Counted from the stretch's first letter, positions 1 through 7,147 are shown. The stretch: DNA of 8,780 nucleotides from Pseudomonadota bacterium (GCA_023419055.1 JAEZYO010000504.1:1-8780); one strand, 5' to 3'. Notes: generated by a model not told the origin, from the sequence alone. Made by a program: numbers and translations.

Positions 1-60
1 GGCCTGGAGCGGGGTCGCGTCGGGCTCGGGCGGGGTCGCCATCGGCTCGGGCACGGTCAT
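1..60 (-). CDS. 5' end of an unidentified protein, cut by window edge
   Basis: An ATG on the minus strand at 60-58 opens a frame that runs off the left edge after 20 codons. The peptide begins MTVPEPMATPPEP and is rich in proline, glutamate and alanine, which suggests a disordered N-terminus; no family can be recognised. The start is well supported: AAGGA (complement of 69-73) sits 8 bases upstream. The gene begins 45 bases after the glycyl-tRNA synthetase stop on the same strand and no terminator hairpin is visible between them, so cotranscription is likely. Confidence 0.6.
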   Translation of the reverse strand, partial: MTVPEPMATPPEPDATPLQA

Positions 61-105
61 GCCCGAATTCCTTAGCACGTTATGTGCCGAGCCCTATCGC
101 GGGGT

Positions 106-1707
106 TCAGCCGCGGAGCTTCTGATCCAGGTAGTCCGAGACCTTGTCGATACCGATGCGTTCCTGGCTACCCGTGTCGCGGTCGCGCACGGTGACGCTCT
201 GATCCTTGGCGGTCTCGCCGTCGATCGTGAAGCAGTAGGGGCAGCCCGCTTCATCCATGCGCGCGTAGCGCCTGCCGATCGACTGCTTGACGTCGAACTC
301 GATGAAGCCCTGCCGGCTGAAGCGCGCATTGAGCTCGCCGAAGAGCTTCTCCGCGGTTTCGGGCATCCCGTCCTTGTTCACGAGCGGGTAGACGGCCGCC
401 TTGATGGGGGCGAGCCGCGGGTGGATCTTCAGGAGCTCGGGGCTCGGACGCGAGGGGTCCTCCGTGAACGCCTCACAGAGGAGCGCCAGCACGCCGCGGT
501 CGAGACCAGCCGAGGGCTCGATCACGTGGGGCAGGTACTTCTCGCCCTTGCGCGAGCCGTTCGGCAGGAGCTCGCCGCGCTCCGCGTCGAAGTACTCGAG
601 GTTCTGCTTGGCGTGCTGCTGGTGCTGCGAAAGGTCGAAGCTCGAGCGGTGCGCCACGCCTTCGAGCTCGCCGAAGCCCGGCGCGGTGAAGGGAAAGCGG
701 TACTCGATGTCGCTCGTCCCGGCGCCCGTCTTCGCGTAGTGCGCGAGCTCGTCGCGATCGTGCTCGCGGAGCTGCAGGTTCGCGCCGGCGAGGCCGAGCG
801 TCTGCCACCAGGAGAGGCGCCAGTCGCGCCAGAACTTGTACCACTCGTGGGCCTCGCTCTCGTGGCAGAAGAATTCGATCTCCATCTGCTCGAACTCGCG
901 GCTGCGGAACGTGAAATTGCGCGGCGTGACCTCGTTGCGGAACGCCTTGCCCGTCTGGGCGATCCCGAACGGGACCTTCACGCGCGTGGTGTCGAGCACG
1001 TTCTTGAACTGGACGAAGATGCCCTGCGCCGTCTCGGGGCGGAGGAACGCCACGTCGTCCTCGGTGGCCGTCGCGCCGACGTAGGTCTTGAACATCAAGT
1101 TGAAGCTGCGAGGCTCGGTGAGGCTGCCCACCTTCTCGGCTTCGGGCGCGAGCAGGCGCGGAAAGAGCGACTTCGGGACCTCGGGCAGCGCGACGGTGGT
1201 GACGTCGCCCCAGGCTTTTTCGGCCTTCTTCTTCTGCTTGGTCTCGCTCGGGCTGTCGGACAAGTAACAGAAGAAGGGCTTGCCGGTGTCACCCTCGGCG
1301 GTCGAACCGCCGTCGGCAGCTTGCCGGATCGCGGCCCAGGCCGCGGTCGGTACGTAGACCGAGATGTGATCGTAGCGGTAGCGCTGCTTGGTCTCACGAT
1401 CGTCGACCATCGGGTCGTTGAAGCCGGCGATGTGACCGCTCGCCTCCCACACCTTCGGGTGTTGAATGATGCAGCTGTCGAGCGGCACCATGCGCACGCG
1501 CTCCCCGAAGGGGCCGAGGGCTCCCTGACAGGGGTTCATGACGACGTCCTGCCACCACGCGTCACGCAGGTTCTTCTTGAATTGAGCGCCGAGCGGACCG
1601 TAGTCCCAGAAGCCGTTGATACCGCCGTAGATCTCGGAGGCCTGGTAGATGAAGCCCCTGCGCTTGGCGAGGGCCATAATCTTATCCATCGACTTGGTCT
1701 GGCTCAT
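106..1707 (-). CDS. glyQS: Glycyl-tRNA synthetase (single-chain, alpha2 class II type)
   Basis: Charges tRNA-Gly with glycine at the cost of ATP in the cytoplasm. The 533 residues show the homodimeric GlyRS architecture, not the bacterial alpha2-beta2 form: the N-terminal RRGFIYQASEIYGG and FWDYGPLG (about 16-40), FLRPETAQGIF (221-231), class II motif 2 with FRNE (256-259) and FRSREFEQMEIEFF (267-280), motif 3 with EPSAGLDRG (397-405), then an anticodon-binding domain (about 430-533) with SIGRRYARMDEAGCPYC. A lysine-rich segment around 155-165 lies in the variable insertion before the PETAQG block. The ATG at 1707 fits the family N-terminus; a GGA about 10 bases upstream is a modest ribosome site. 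The leader carries a strong hairpin. A same-strand gene follows after 45 bases. Identity is clear; the symbol could also be written glyS. Confidence 0.97.
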   Translation of the reverse strand: MSQTKSMDKIMALAKRRGFIYQASEIYGGINGFWDYGPLGAQFKKNLRDAWWQDVVMNPCQGALGPFGERVRMVPLDSCIIQHPKVWEASGHIAGFNDPMVDDRETKQRYRYDHISVYVPTAAWAAIRQAADGGSTAEGDTGKPFFCYLSDSPSETKQKKKAEKAWGDVTTVALPEVPKSLFPRLLAPEAEKVGSLTEPRSFNLMFKTYVGATATEDDVAFLRPETAQGIFVQFKNVLDTTRVKVPFGIAQTGKAFRNEVTPRNFTFRSREFEQMEIEFFCHESEAHEWYKFWRDWRLSWWQTLGLAGANLQLREHDRDELAHYAKTGAGTSDIEYRFPFTAPGFGELEGVAHRSSFDLSQHQQHAKQNLEYFDAERGELLPNGSRKGEKYLPHVIEPSAGLDRGVLALLCEAFTEDPSRPSPELLKIHPRLAPIKAAVYPLVNKDGMPETAEKLFGELNARFSRQGFIEFDVKQSIGRRYARMDEAGCPYCFTIDGETAKDQSVTVRDRDTGSQERIGIDKVSDYLDQKLRG

Positions 1708-1722
1708 GAATGATCGTCCGCT

Positions 1723-1767
1723 CTAGGAGCCGGCCGTCCGCGGCCGGCGAAAGGGGCGGGAGCCTAG
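1723..1767 (-). promoter_or_regulatory. Hairpin in the leader of glyQS
   Basis: A perfect 8-bp stem, GCCGGCCG (1729-1736) with CGGCCGGC (1741-1748) around a 4-base loop, is bracketed by a second pair, CTAGG (1723-1727) with CCTAG (1763-1767). On the minus strand the structure ends about 15 bases before the GlyRS start codon, so in mRNA it would sit next to the ribosome site. It has no T-run and is unlikely to be a terminator for this gene. A role in translation control or mRNA stability is inference; it lacks recognisable T-box features. Confidence 0.5.
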
Positions 1768-1791
1768 CATGACCGTGCCTCTCACCCGCCG

Positions 1792-1835
1792 GTTTGCGCC
1801 AAACTAGGGGGCAAATCGCGCAAATTGTGGGGCAA
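1792..1835. repeat. CAA-type repeat cluster upstream of glyQS
   Basis: Two exact copies of GGGGCAA (1808-1814 and 1829-1835) are 21 bases apart, about two helical turns. Between them lies GCGCAAAT, and beside them a small dyad GTTTG-CGC-CAAAC (1792-1804). The cluster falls where a promoter or operator of glyQS would be expected. No clear -35/-10 pair is visible, so the regulatory role is only inferred. Confidence 0.3.
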
Positions 1836-1882
1836 CCGGCCGGGGCGAGACGCTCGGGTCGAGCGCTCGACAGCGCGCTACT

Positions 1883-2065
1883 TCAGTCGGCGCGGTGGAA
1901 GCGGGCCCGACAGGCGCGGCACCGGTACGGCTTCAGCGCGAACAGACGTAACACTCGATCCACCAGCGTGCGCTTCCCGGAGCGGCGCAAGTCGTGGTTG
2001 CCGCAGCGGGGACACGTCCGGCTCGGCGCCGCGGGGACGAGGCCCCGTTCGCTCGACATCGACAT
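1883..2065 (-). CDS. Small zinc-ribbon protein, 60 residues
   Basis: The frame encodes a 60-residue basic protein with two knuckles: CPRC (18-21) followed by G22, and CRAC (49-52) in the context PYRCRACRARF (46-56). Between them is a basic amphipathic stretch, DLRRSGKRTLVDRVLRLFALK. This layout (CxxCG, basic linker, PYRCxxCxxRF) matches small zinc ribbons seen in myxobacteria and proteobacteria, so four cysteines probably bind one zinc. The function is unknown; nucleic-acid or ribosome contact is plausible from charge only. The first ATG is at 2065 and a second in-frame ATG is at 2059; neither has a clear Shine-Dalgarno, so the start is uncertain. It is followed on the same strand by glyQS, 175 bases downstream, with the leader hairpin between. 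Confidence 0.65.
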   Translation of the reverse strand: MSMSSERGLVPAAPSRTCPRCGNHDLRRSGKRTLVDRVLRLFALKPYRCRACRARFHRAD

Positions 2066-2230
2066 CTCGAGAGAGTGATAGCGCGGTCGCTTCCCGTTGG
2101 CATCCCCCGATGGTTCAACGGTTTCGATCGAACATCAGCGTCACTCGAATGCGAGCGCGCGTGACACCTCCGATTGTTTCGGGCGAAGTCATTTTGCAAC
2201 ACTCGCCTGTCATTTCCGCCTCACGACACC

Positions 2231-4018
2231 CTATCGACGCCGACGCACCGGAACCATGGAGCGGCGCGACTGCTCTTCGGCGGGTCGCCACGTGAAGGTG
2301 TCGACGAGCTCCGGGCGCGCGTCCGGCCCCAGGGGATCCGTCACGCCGATGCAGTAGCCGTCGATGCCGCGCCCGTCCGCGCGCACACGGAGCCGCAAGA
2401 AATGCTTGTAGCCCGGGTGATCCAGCGCGGTGAACGCCTGGGTGTGCTCGAAACCCCAGAGGGTGAGAAGCGAGAGGTACGCGCCGAACAGGAACGTGCC
2501 GAGGAACGCGCTCGCGAGGAGCGTGCCCAGGCCGATCAACCACGAGTCCAGATCGAACCCGAAGGGCCCGAGCGCGTGCGTCAAGCAGTAGGAGGCGGCG
2601 CTCGGCACCGATGCGATCAGGACGGAGGCTGCGAGCGATAACAGAGCGACCTTGCGCCCGGTCCTGCGCACGCCGCCGATCAAGGCCAGCACGCCCCAGA
2701 GCACGAGCGCGCTCAACACCGGCAGCGGGATCGTGAGGCCGAACGTGGTCGGCAAGCTCCAAGAAGCGGCGAACGTCGGCGCGAAGAGCGCGAGGACGAA
2801 GAGGTGGGGCAAGAACCCGGAGCGGCCTCGAGCGATCTTCCACGGGACCTGCGTCAGGAGCGCCCGTGACTGCTTGCGGTCGGGCCACTCGAGCTCCGTC
2901 GCCACTCGGCGGCGCGCGAGCGGGGCAGGGTGGAGGAACGCGCCGCCTCCGCCGGCGACGACGTGAAGCAGCCGATCGCGTCGAAGGCGCTGGTAATGGT
3001 GGATGTCGCCGGACAGCACGAAATGGCTCTTGGCGTCGAAGTCGAGCCCCAGCGCCTGCACCATGGCCGTGCCGGTGCGGCTCGGGCCTGCGAAGCGGTA
3101 CACCGGGTCGGGGAGCATGAACCAGGGGTACGCCTCCGGGTGAGCTTGGTACCAGTCGACGACGAAGCGCTGCTGGCGCGAGTCCACGTTGCGCAGCTGG
3201 CGATCGACGCCGTAAAGGTGCAGCCGATCGGAGAGCGGCAGGACGAAGTAGCTCGCGTTCTGGACCGCCACGTAGCCCGAGAGCGCGAGCGCGCGCGGCT
3301 TCTCGACCTTGCCGCCGCGCACGAACTCGCGCGCCCACTCGGCGTAGTGGTGGAGCATGCGCTCGGAGAACCCGACGACGCTCGGCCGCGCCTCCTCCTC
3401 GCCCTCGGGGCGCCGGCGAAACAAGCGCCCGAACCCGTCGAGCCCGTCGTACCAGTCGTGGTTACCAGGCAGGCCGAGCAGCACGCGCTTGTTCGGGGTG
3501 TCCGCGTTCTCGCCGAGCTCCTCGAGCACCTGGTTGTAGGGCACGAGCACGCGGTTCGTGATCTCTTGCGCGGTCGCCACCGGGTATGCGGTGTCTCCGC
3601 CGAAGATCAGGATGTCGCCGCGCGGCGCCGTGAGCTCCTGCTCGTTCTCCTCGAGGTCGGGGAGCGTGTACGACGCGAAGAGCAGGCGCGCGACCGCGCG
3701 GCTCACCGCGACGTCGTCGCCGGTGTCGGAGAGATAGTCTATCCAGAGGTCGCGCCCGAGGCCTGCGAGCAGGTTCGGAGACGGATCCACGCCGAGCTCA
3801 CGCGCGACCCGTTGGACCAGCTCCTCGGGCGGATCGGCGGTCATCCAGTCGCGCGAGTCGACGTCTTCCGTTGCGATCGCCGCCGCGACGAAGTGGCGGA
3901 GGTGACCCCAGAACGAACGCGCGCCGAACCAGACGACGCCGCGCGGCTGCTCTCGGCCGCGAACGAACTTCGTTCGAACCGCACCTTTGCGCGTTTCAAG
4001 AGGTCGGACGGGCTGCAC
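2231..4018 (-). CDS. Calcineurin-like metallophosphoesterase with C-terminal membrane domain
   Basis: A 595-residue protein whose N-terminal half carries metallophosphoesterase metal-site motifs: DYLSDTGDD (94-102), FGGDTAYP (139-146), PGNHDWYDG (184-192) and SGDIHHYQR (336-344). The C-terminal part has about four hydrophobic segments (roughly 402-420, 427-448, 457-476 and 493-520), then a conserved-looking tail with DHPGYKHFLRLRV (533-545). The order matches a family of large predicted metallophosphoesterases known from actinobacteria and myxobacteria, whose first motif is DTGD instead of the usual DxH; the substrate is unknown. No N-terminal signal peptide is visible, so the catalytic domain is probably cytoplasmic and held at the membrane by its C-terminus. 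The start is GTG at 4018, with AGG about 7 bases upstream (weak); an internal ATG at residue 59 would leave out conserved-looking sequence. The broken DUF1552 gene ends 71 bases upstream. Confidence 0.88.
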   Translation of the reverse strand: MQPVRPLETRKGAVRTKFVRGREQPRGVVWFGARSFWGHLRHFVAAAIATEDVDSRDWMTADPPEELVQRVARELGVDPSPNLLAGLGRDLWIDYLSDTGDDVAVSRAVARLLFASYTLPDLEENEQELTAPRGDILIFGGDTAYPVATAQEITNRVLVPYNQVLEELGENADTPNKRVLLGLPGNHDWYDGLDGFGRLFRRRPEGEEEARPSVVGFSERMLHHYAEWAREFVRGGKVEKPRALALSGYVAVQNASYFVLPLSDRLHLYGVDRQLRNVDSRQQRFVVDWYQAHPEAYPWFMLPDPVYRFAGPSRTGTAMVQALGLDFDAKSHFVLSGDIHHYQRLRRDRLLHVVAGGGGAFLHPAPLARRRVATELEWPDRKQSRALLTQVPWKIARGRSGFLPHLFVLALFAPTFAASWSLPTTFGLTIPLPVLSALVLWGVLALIGGVRRTGRKVALLSLAASVLIASVPSAASYCLTHALGPFGFDLDSWLIGLGTLLASAFLGTFLFGAYLSLLTLWGFEHTQAFTALDHPGYKHFLRLRVRADGRGIDGYCIGVTDPLGPDARPELVDTFTWRPAEEQSRRSMVPVRRRR

Positions 4019-4089
4019 CGAACCTGTCTAGCAGCTCCGCCCGAAGTCTCGAAATCCCGGGCTTGACGGGGCGCGTACGTAGCGCCCGA

Positions 4090-4562
4090 TCAAGCCAAAA
4101 GCTGGGTGATCGCGCCCTTGTTGAACTGGGGCTCGCCGAAGCTCGTGATGCCCGTCGCGCCCATCCCCTGCGTCATCTTCTGGATCGGCACCGCGAACTG
4201 TTCGGCCTGGGCGGCGGTGGTGTGCTCGGCGTCCGTCGTGACCGGCGCGTTCGGCCCGAGCGCGTACGGCTGGGGCGCGGCGTGCGAGATGGTGTGGTGA
4301 TCCTCCGTGTGCCCGAGCCAGTTGAAGACGCACGGGCTCAGTGCCTGCGAGTACTGCAGGCTCGCGACGCGAGTGAGATCGCAGGCGAGGCTCATGGCGA
4401 GGAGATCGGCCATCTCGCGCGTGGCCTTCGGGAACTCGGTGGGCCGATGCTCTCACCCTTGCCGTAGTTGCCGTCGCCCTCGACGCCGACGCCCGTCCAG
4501 AGCGTGCTCATGCCCGGCCCGTGCGTCCCCCCGCGCGCCGCGCGCCGTGGGGCTGCGTGTGG
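4090..4562 (-). pseudogene. Internally deleted remnant of a DUF1552 protein gene
   Basis: Two reading frames together spell pieces of a DUF1552 protein, a secreted-type family of about 400-450 residues common in myxobacteria and planctomycetes, of unknown function. The first piece (about 4532-4443) reads GGTHGPGMSTLWTG and GNYGKGESI, matching the N-terminal third. It runs straight into a different frame at about 4441-4446 that reads PTEFPKATREMADLLAMSL, CDLTRVASLQYSQ, NWLGHTEDHHTISH and AEQFAVPIQK, matching the C-terminal half. This then joins MTQGMGATGITSFGEPQFNK, which resembles the extreme C-terminus, and stops at 4090. The middle of the protein and the segment between AEQFAV and the tail are missing. 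A TGA at 4565-4563 closes the first frame upstream, and another TGA (4455-4453) precedes the second. No start, signal peptide or ribosome site remains. An intact 107-codon frame from ATG 4413 survives but is probably not a functional gene. Confidence 0.75.
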
Positions 4563-4638
4563 TCAGGCGGGCGGCTCCGGGACGCCGTGGGCCACCACAC
4601 GGGCTGCCCAAATACCTAGGTGAGCTTTCGGAGCGATA

Positions 4639-4687
4639 GTGACCATGAGTCACGAAGAGATCGTGTTGGTGAGTGACTAATGGTCAC
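4639..4687. promoter_or_regulatory. Pair of GTGAC-N5-GTCAC dyads, operator-like
   Basis: GTGACCATGAGTCAC (4639-4653) and GTGACTAATGGTCAC (4673-4687) each have the form GTGAC-N5-GTCAC, the symmetry expected of a dimeric regulator's site. Their centres are 34 bases apart. The two sites are also inverted copies of each other with 14 of 15 positions matching, so the whole could fold as a 15-bp stem with a 19-base loop. No gene starts immediately beside it: the nearest recognisable coding DNA is the broken DUF1552 gene on the left. Whether it is an operator or an RNA/DNA hairpin cannot be decided from sequence. Confidence 0.45.
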
Positions 4688-4824
4688 GAATCGAACGCTC
4701 GAAATCGATCGCGTTTTCGACGCTCTGGTCATGCACCGATGCACTCGTTCGTGCACTGCATCAGACGCGAGAATGAATGCGGCAGACACACCGAAACGTG
4801 TGGCAGGACGTCTCACCAGCGGGT

Positions 4825-4842
4825 CATGAATCAACATTCATG
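4825..4842. repeat. Perfect 7-bp inverted repeat with 4-base loop
   Basis: CATGAAT (4825-4831) and ATTCATG (4836-4842) flank CAAC. The AT-rich palindrome stands out in this GC-rich DNA and lies in the gene-free stretch. It could be a protein-binding site; no neighbouring start codon links it to a gene. Confidence 0.4.
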
Positions 4843-5025
4843 TTTTCCCGCAATGAGCGCGGATTTCGTGAGGGGCTCCGATGCCGCTTGTTCTTTGCGG
4901 AACCGTCTCGGTTGACTATGGTGCGTCTCGACCCCGCCACCGCAGTCCCCCCCTGCGGCTTGGGGCCGAGCTCACCACCCACTGGCTCGGTTCCGGCGGG
5001 GTCGCTACTTTTGTGCGTGAATCAA

Positions 5026-5050
5026 GATCGAGCCCACGGCTCGCTCGATC
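5026..5050. repeat. Perfect 8-bp inverted repeat, 9-base loop
   Basis: GATCGAGC (5026-5033) pairs exactly with GCTCGATC (5043-5050). There is no T-run on either side that would make it a good intrinsic terminator. Function unknown. Confidence 0.4.
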
Positions 5051-5555
5051 ACGACGCCGCAGAGTCCCGCGCGAGTCACGTCACGCCTCGGCGCATCGTC
5101 GAGGGGCGTCGTGAAGTGCGCGTGAGAGAAGTGGACCTTGGTGTGAGGCCCACCCCAACGTGGTGTGAACTCTCGCGCAGCGCACGACGTGCCTCCACGA
5201 CGTCTTGCCGGAGCTCGCGCGTTCGAGCGTCAGCATCGTTTCCGGATTGTCGAAGCGCGCTCCGGGTGCGCCCCCCAGAACGCCATTGATCGCAACGGGC
5301 GCACGATCCGCGGGAGCGCTTGCGGCGGCGACCCGGGAACACGCTCGCCGCGGAGAGCGCGCGAACGTTTTCGTTGAACGATTCCGGGGGTCCCGGGACC
5401 TCATGGAGGAATGGCCCGCACCCTGCGTAGCGTTTTGCGCGGTCTGTCCGATCCCGGCGAAGTTCTTTCTTTTTTTCTAATGGCGCGGGCGCGAACGGCG
5501 GGTTCCCGTCGCGCCGGGCCTCTACACGGGCCCGCCACTTTGGCGCCGGGAGCAC

Positions 5556-5583
5556 GTGGAAAACCTCGCGTTTCTGTTATGGT
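5556..5583 (+). promoter_or_regulatory. Possible promoter of the desaturase gene
   Basis: An extended -10 element, TGT followed by TATGGT (5575-5583; 4 of 6 match to TATAAT), lies about 62 bases before the chosen desaturase start. A weak -35 (GTGGAA, 5556-5561) is 16 bases upstream. If used, transcription would begin near 5590, after the other in-frame ATG codons upstream, which fits a start at 5645. This is a pattern match only. Confidence 0.3.
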
Positions 5584-5644
5584 TCGGGCCGCCGCGGCCG
5601 GGCTCGCACCGGCGCTCCGCGGCCTTCGTCGAAGAGTCAACACC

Positions 5645-6658
5645 ATGCCTTTCCGCCCCAAGATCGCTGCCGACTACCGAACGATGCTCTGGACCATGGT
5701 TCTCGCGCCGGGAGTACTGGCGCTTCAGTACGCACGGCCCGAGCTCGTTCCTTATCTCGCTTGGGTGAGCGTCTACCTCGCGGTCGCCTGTGGCGTCATT
5801 GCTCACAACCACAACCACCGCCCGACGTTCGGCAAGAAGTGGGAAAATAGCTTCTTCTCGAACTGGATCTCCGTCTTTTACGGGTACCCGGTGTTCGCGT
5901 GGGTCCCCACCCACAACCTGAACCACCACCGCTACGTGAATACGCCCGGGGACGCGACCATCACCTGGCGCTTCACCAACAGCCACAACGTGCTCGTGGC
6001 GGCTTCGTACTTCTTCGTCTCGGCGTATTACCAGTCGGGCCCCATCAAGCAGTACATCTCGAAGGCGAGGGAGACGAACCGGGCGCTCTATCGCCGCATC
6101 ATCACGCAGTACGTGATCACCTTCGGCTCGCACGCGGTGATGTTCGCCCTCGCGGTGGCTCTCCACGGGTGGACGACCGGCTTCGTCACGTGGTTCTTCG
6201 CGATGGGTCTGCCTGCCGGCATCGCGCTCTGGACGCTGATGCTCTTCAACTACGACCAGCACGTCCACACCGATCCCTGGTCCGACCACGACCACTCGCG
6301 GAGCTTCGTGGGCAAGCTGACGAACTTCTTGCTGTTCAACAACGGCTACCACGCCGCCCACCACGAGAAGCCGAGCGCCCACTGGAGCACGCTCGCGGAA
6401 GAGCACGCGAAGATCGCTCCGCTCATCAACCCCGTCCTCAATCAGAAGAGCCTCTTCTGGTACTGGTTCAAGCAATACGCGCTCACGCCGTTCTTCCCCT
6501 CGCTCGGCACGCAGCAGCTCGGCCGTGGGCCCTGGAACGTGATCGAGGGTAAGCGCGGGTCGATCGAGACCGCGGATGTGGAAGCCAACGACACCGGTTC
6601 CAACGTCGATCGCATCGTCGGCTCGAACGTCGAGCGCCTGCGCGTGCCGGCGGCGTGA
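5645..6658 (+). CDS. Membrane fatty acid desaturase family protein
   Basis: A 337-residue integral membrane protein with the three histidine boxes that bind the di-iron centre of membrane desaturases and hydroxylases: HNHNH (54-58, HX3H), HNLNHH (90-95, HX3HH) and HAAHH (236-240, HX2HH), plus HVH at 206-208 and H246. Hydrophobic segments at about 14-30, 35-54, 110-128, 155-175 and 178-200 fit the family. It probably introduces a double bond into membrane acyl chains using oxygen and an electron donor; regiospecificity and exact substrate cannot be read from sequence, and a hydroxylase is possible. The frame stays open upstream to 5411, but that extension is basic, alanine-rich and unlike a desaturase N-terminus; ATG 5645 has AAGAG 8 bases ahead and starts just before the first conserved residues. 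The tail after about 300 is polar and variable. arfB follows 60 bases later on the same strand. Confidence 0.9.
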   Translation: MPFRPKIAADYRTMLWTMVLAPGVLALQYARPELVPYLAWVSVYLAVACGVIAHNHNHRPTFGKKWENSFFSNWISVFYGYPVFAWVPTHNLNHHRYVNTPGDATITWRFTNSHNVLVAASYFFVSAYYQSGPIKQYISKARETNRALYRRIITQYVITFGSHAVMFALAVALHGWTTGFVTWFFAMGLPAGIALWTLMLFNYDQHVHTDPWSDHDHSRSFVGKLTNFLLFNNGYHAAHHEKPSAHWSTLAEEHAKIAPLINPVLNQKSLFWYWFKQYALTPFFPSLGTQQLGRGPWNVIEGKRGSIETADVEANDTGSNVDRIVGSNVERLRVPAA

Positions 6659-6718
6659 GTCGCCCGCGGCGCCTTCCGGATATTTTTGAGAGAACGAGCG
6701 GAGAAACGGAGCCAGGCC

Positions 6719-7147
6719 GTGAACGACGGCGACCTCAAAGTCTCCGCTACCGTGGTGGTGCCCGCCGCGGATCTCAGCTGGACCGCCGTCCGCGCTGGAG
6801 GTCCCGGCGGGCAAAACGTGAACAAGGTCGCGACCAAGGTCGACCTGCGCTTCGATCTTCCCGCGACCCGGGCGCTCACCGACGCGGTGAAGCGCCGGCT
6901 CGAGAAGCTTGCAGCAGGTCGCCTCGACGCTCGGGGGGCCGTCGTGGTCACGGCCGATGACACGCGTTCGCAGCGCATGAACCTCGAGCTCGCGCGTGCG
7001 AAGCTCGTCACGCTGATCGGGGCCGCGCTCGTCGTCCCGAAGCGCCGCAGGGCGACGAAGCCCTCGAAGGCGGCCAAGCAGCGCCGCGTCGAGAACAAGC
7101 GCCGCACGAGCGAGAAGAAGCGATCCCGTACGAGCTCCTGGGAGTGA
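6719..7147 (+). CDS. arfB: Peptidyl-tRNA hydrolase ArfB, ribosome rescue factor
   Basis: Releases nascent chains from ribosomes stalled on mRNA without a stop codon by hydrolysing peptidyl-tRNA. The 142 residues contain the class I release-factor GGQ domain: RAGGPGGQNVNKVATKVDLRF, with GGQ at 30-32, and no codon-recognition domain. The tail after about residue 100 is strongly basic (KRRRATKPSKAAKQRR and KKRSR), as in ArfB/YaeJ, where it enters the empty mRNA channel. The length matches the family (about 140). I chose GTG at 6719 because GGAG lies 7 bases upstream (6708-6711) and it gives the usual short N-terminus; the frame could start at TTG 6686 with 11 more residues but weaker support. 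The 60-base gap after the desaturase and the shared strand suggest cotranscription, though no functional link is evident. Confidence 0.93.
   Translation: MNDGDLKVSATVVVPAADLSWTAVRAGGPGGQNVNKVATKVDLRFDLPATRALTDAVKRRLEKLAAGRLDARGAVVVTADDTRSQRMNLELARAKLVTLIGAALVVPKRRRATKPSKAAKQRRVENKRRTSEKKRSRTSSWE

Larger units (their letters stand above)
4563..5644. other. Gene-free stretch with scattered palindromes
   Basis: About 1.1 kb between the DUF1552 remnant and the desaturase. Frames of up to 170 codons exist on both strands, but none has a recognisable domain or a good ribosome site, and their composition looks like antisense or random high-GC reading. The left part (about 4620-4900) is less GC-rich than the genes around it. 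Visible structures are the paired GTGAC dyads (4639-4687), GATGCA/TGCATC (4738-4762), CATGAAT-CAAC-ATTCATG (4825-4842), CCGCAG-N7-CTGCGG (4940-4958), GATCGAGC-N9-GCTCGATC (5026-5050), the palindrome GGTCCCGGGACC (5389-5400) and a T-rich tract at about 5465-5478. It may be eroded coding DNA plus the control region of the desaturase. Confidence 0.6.

Noticed and set aside
82..1713. 543-codon open frame antisense to glyQS
   Set aside because: It mirrors a certain gene; third-position GC bias keeps the opposite strand open. The translation has no known domain and is repetitive in V, L, A, R and E.
1723..1767. Leader hairpin as a T-box riboswitch
   Set aside because: It is too short and shows no specifier loop or antiterminator consensus.
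2115..3338. 407-codon minus-strand frame inside the phosphoesterase gene
   Set aside because: Out-of-frame shadow dominated by arginine, alanine and proline.
2930..4066. 378-codon plus-strand frame over the phosphoesterase gene
   Set aside because: Antisense shadow of a gene with clear catalytic motifs; no domain and low-complexity composition.
4777..5289. 170-codon plus-strand frame in the gene-free stretch
   Set aside because: No good ribosome site and a disordered mixture of residues with no known motif; cannot be supported as a gene.
5081..5404. 107-codon minus-strand frame in the gene-free stretch
   Set aside because: Its middle looks slightly protein-like, but I recognise no family and see no ribosome site; at most a decayed fragment.
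5411..5644. N-terminal extension of the desaturase to ATG 5411 or 5579
   Set aside because: The extension is basic, low in complexity and unlike the family N-terminus, and a candidate promoter lies within it.
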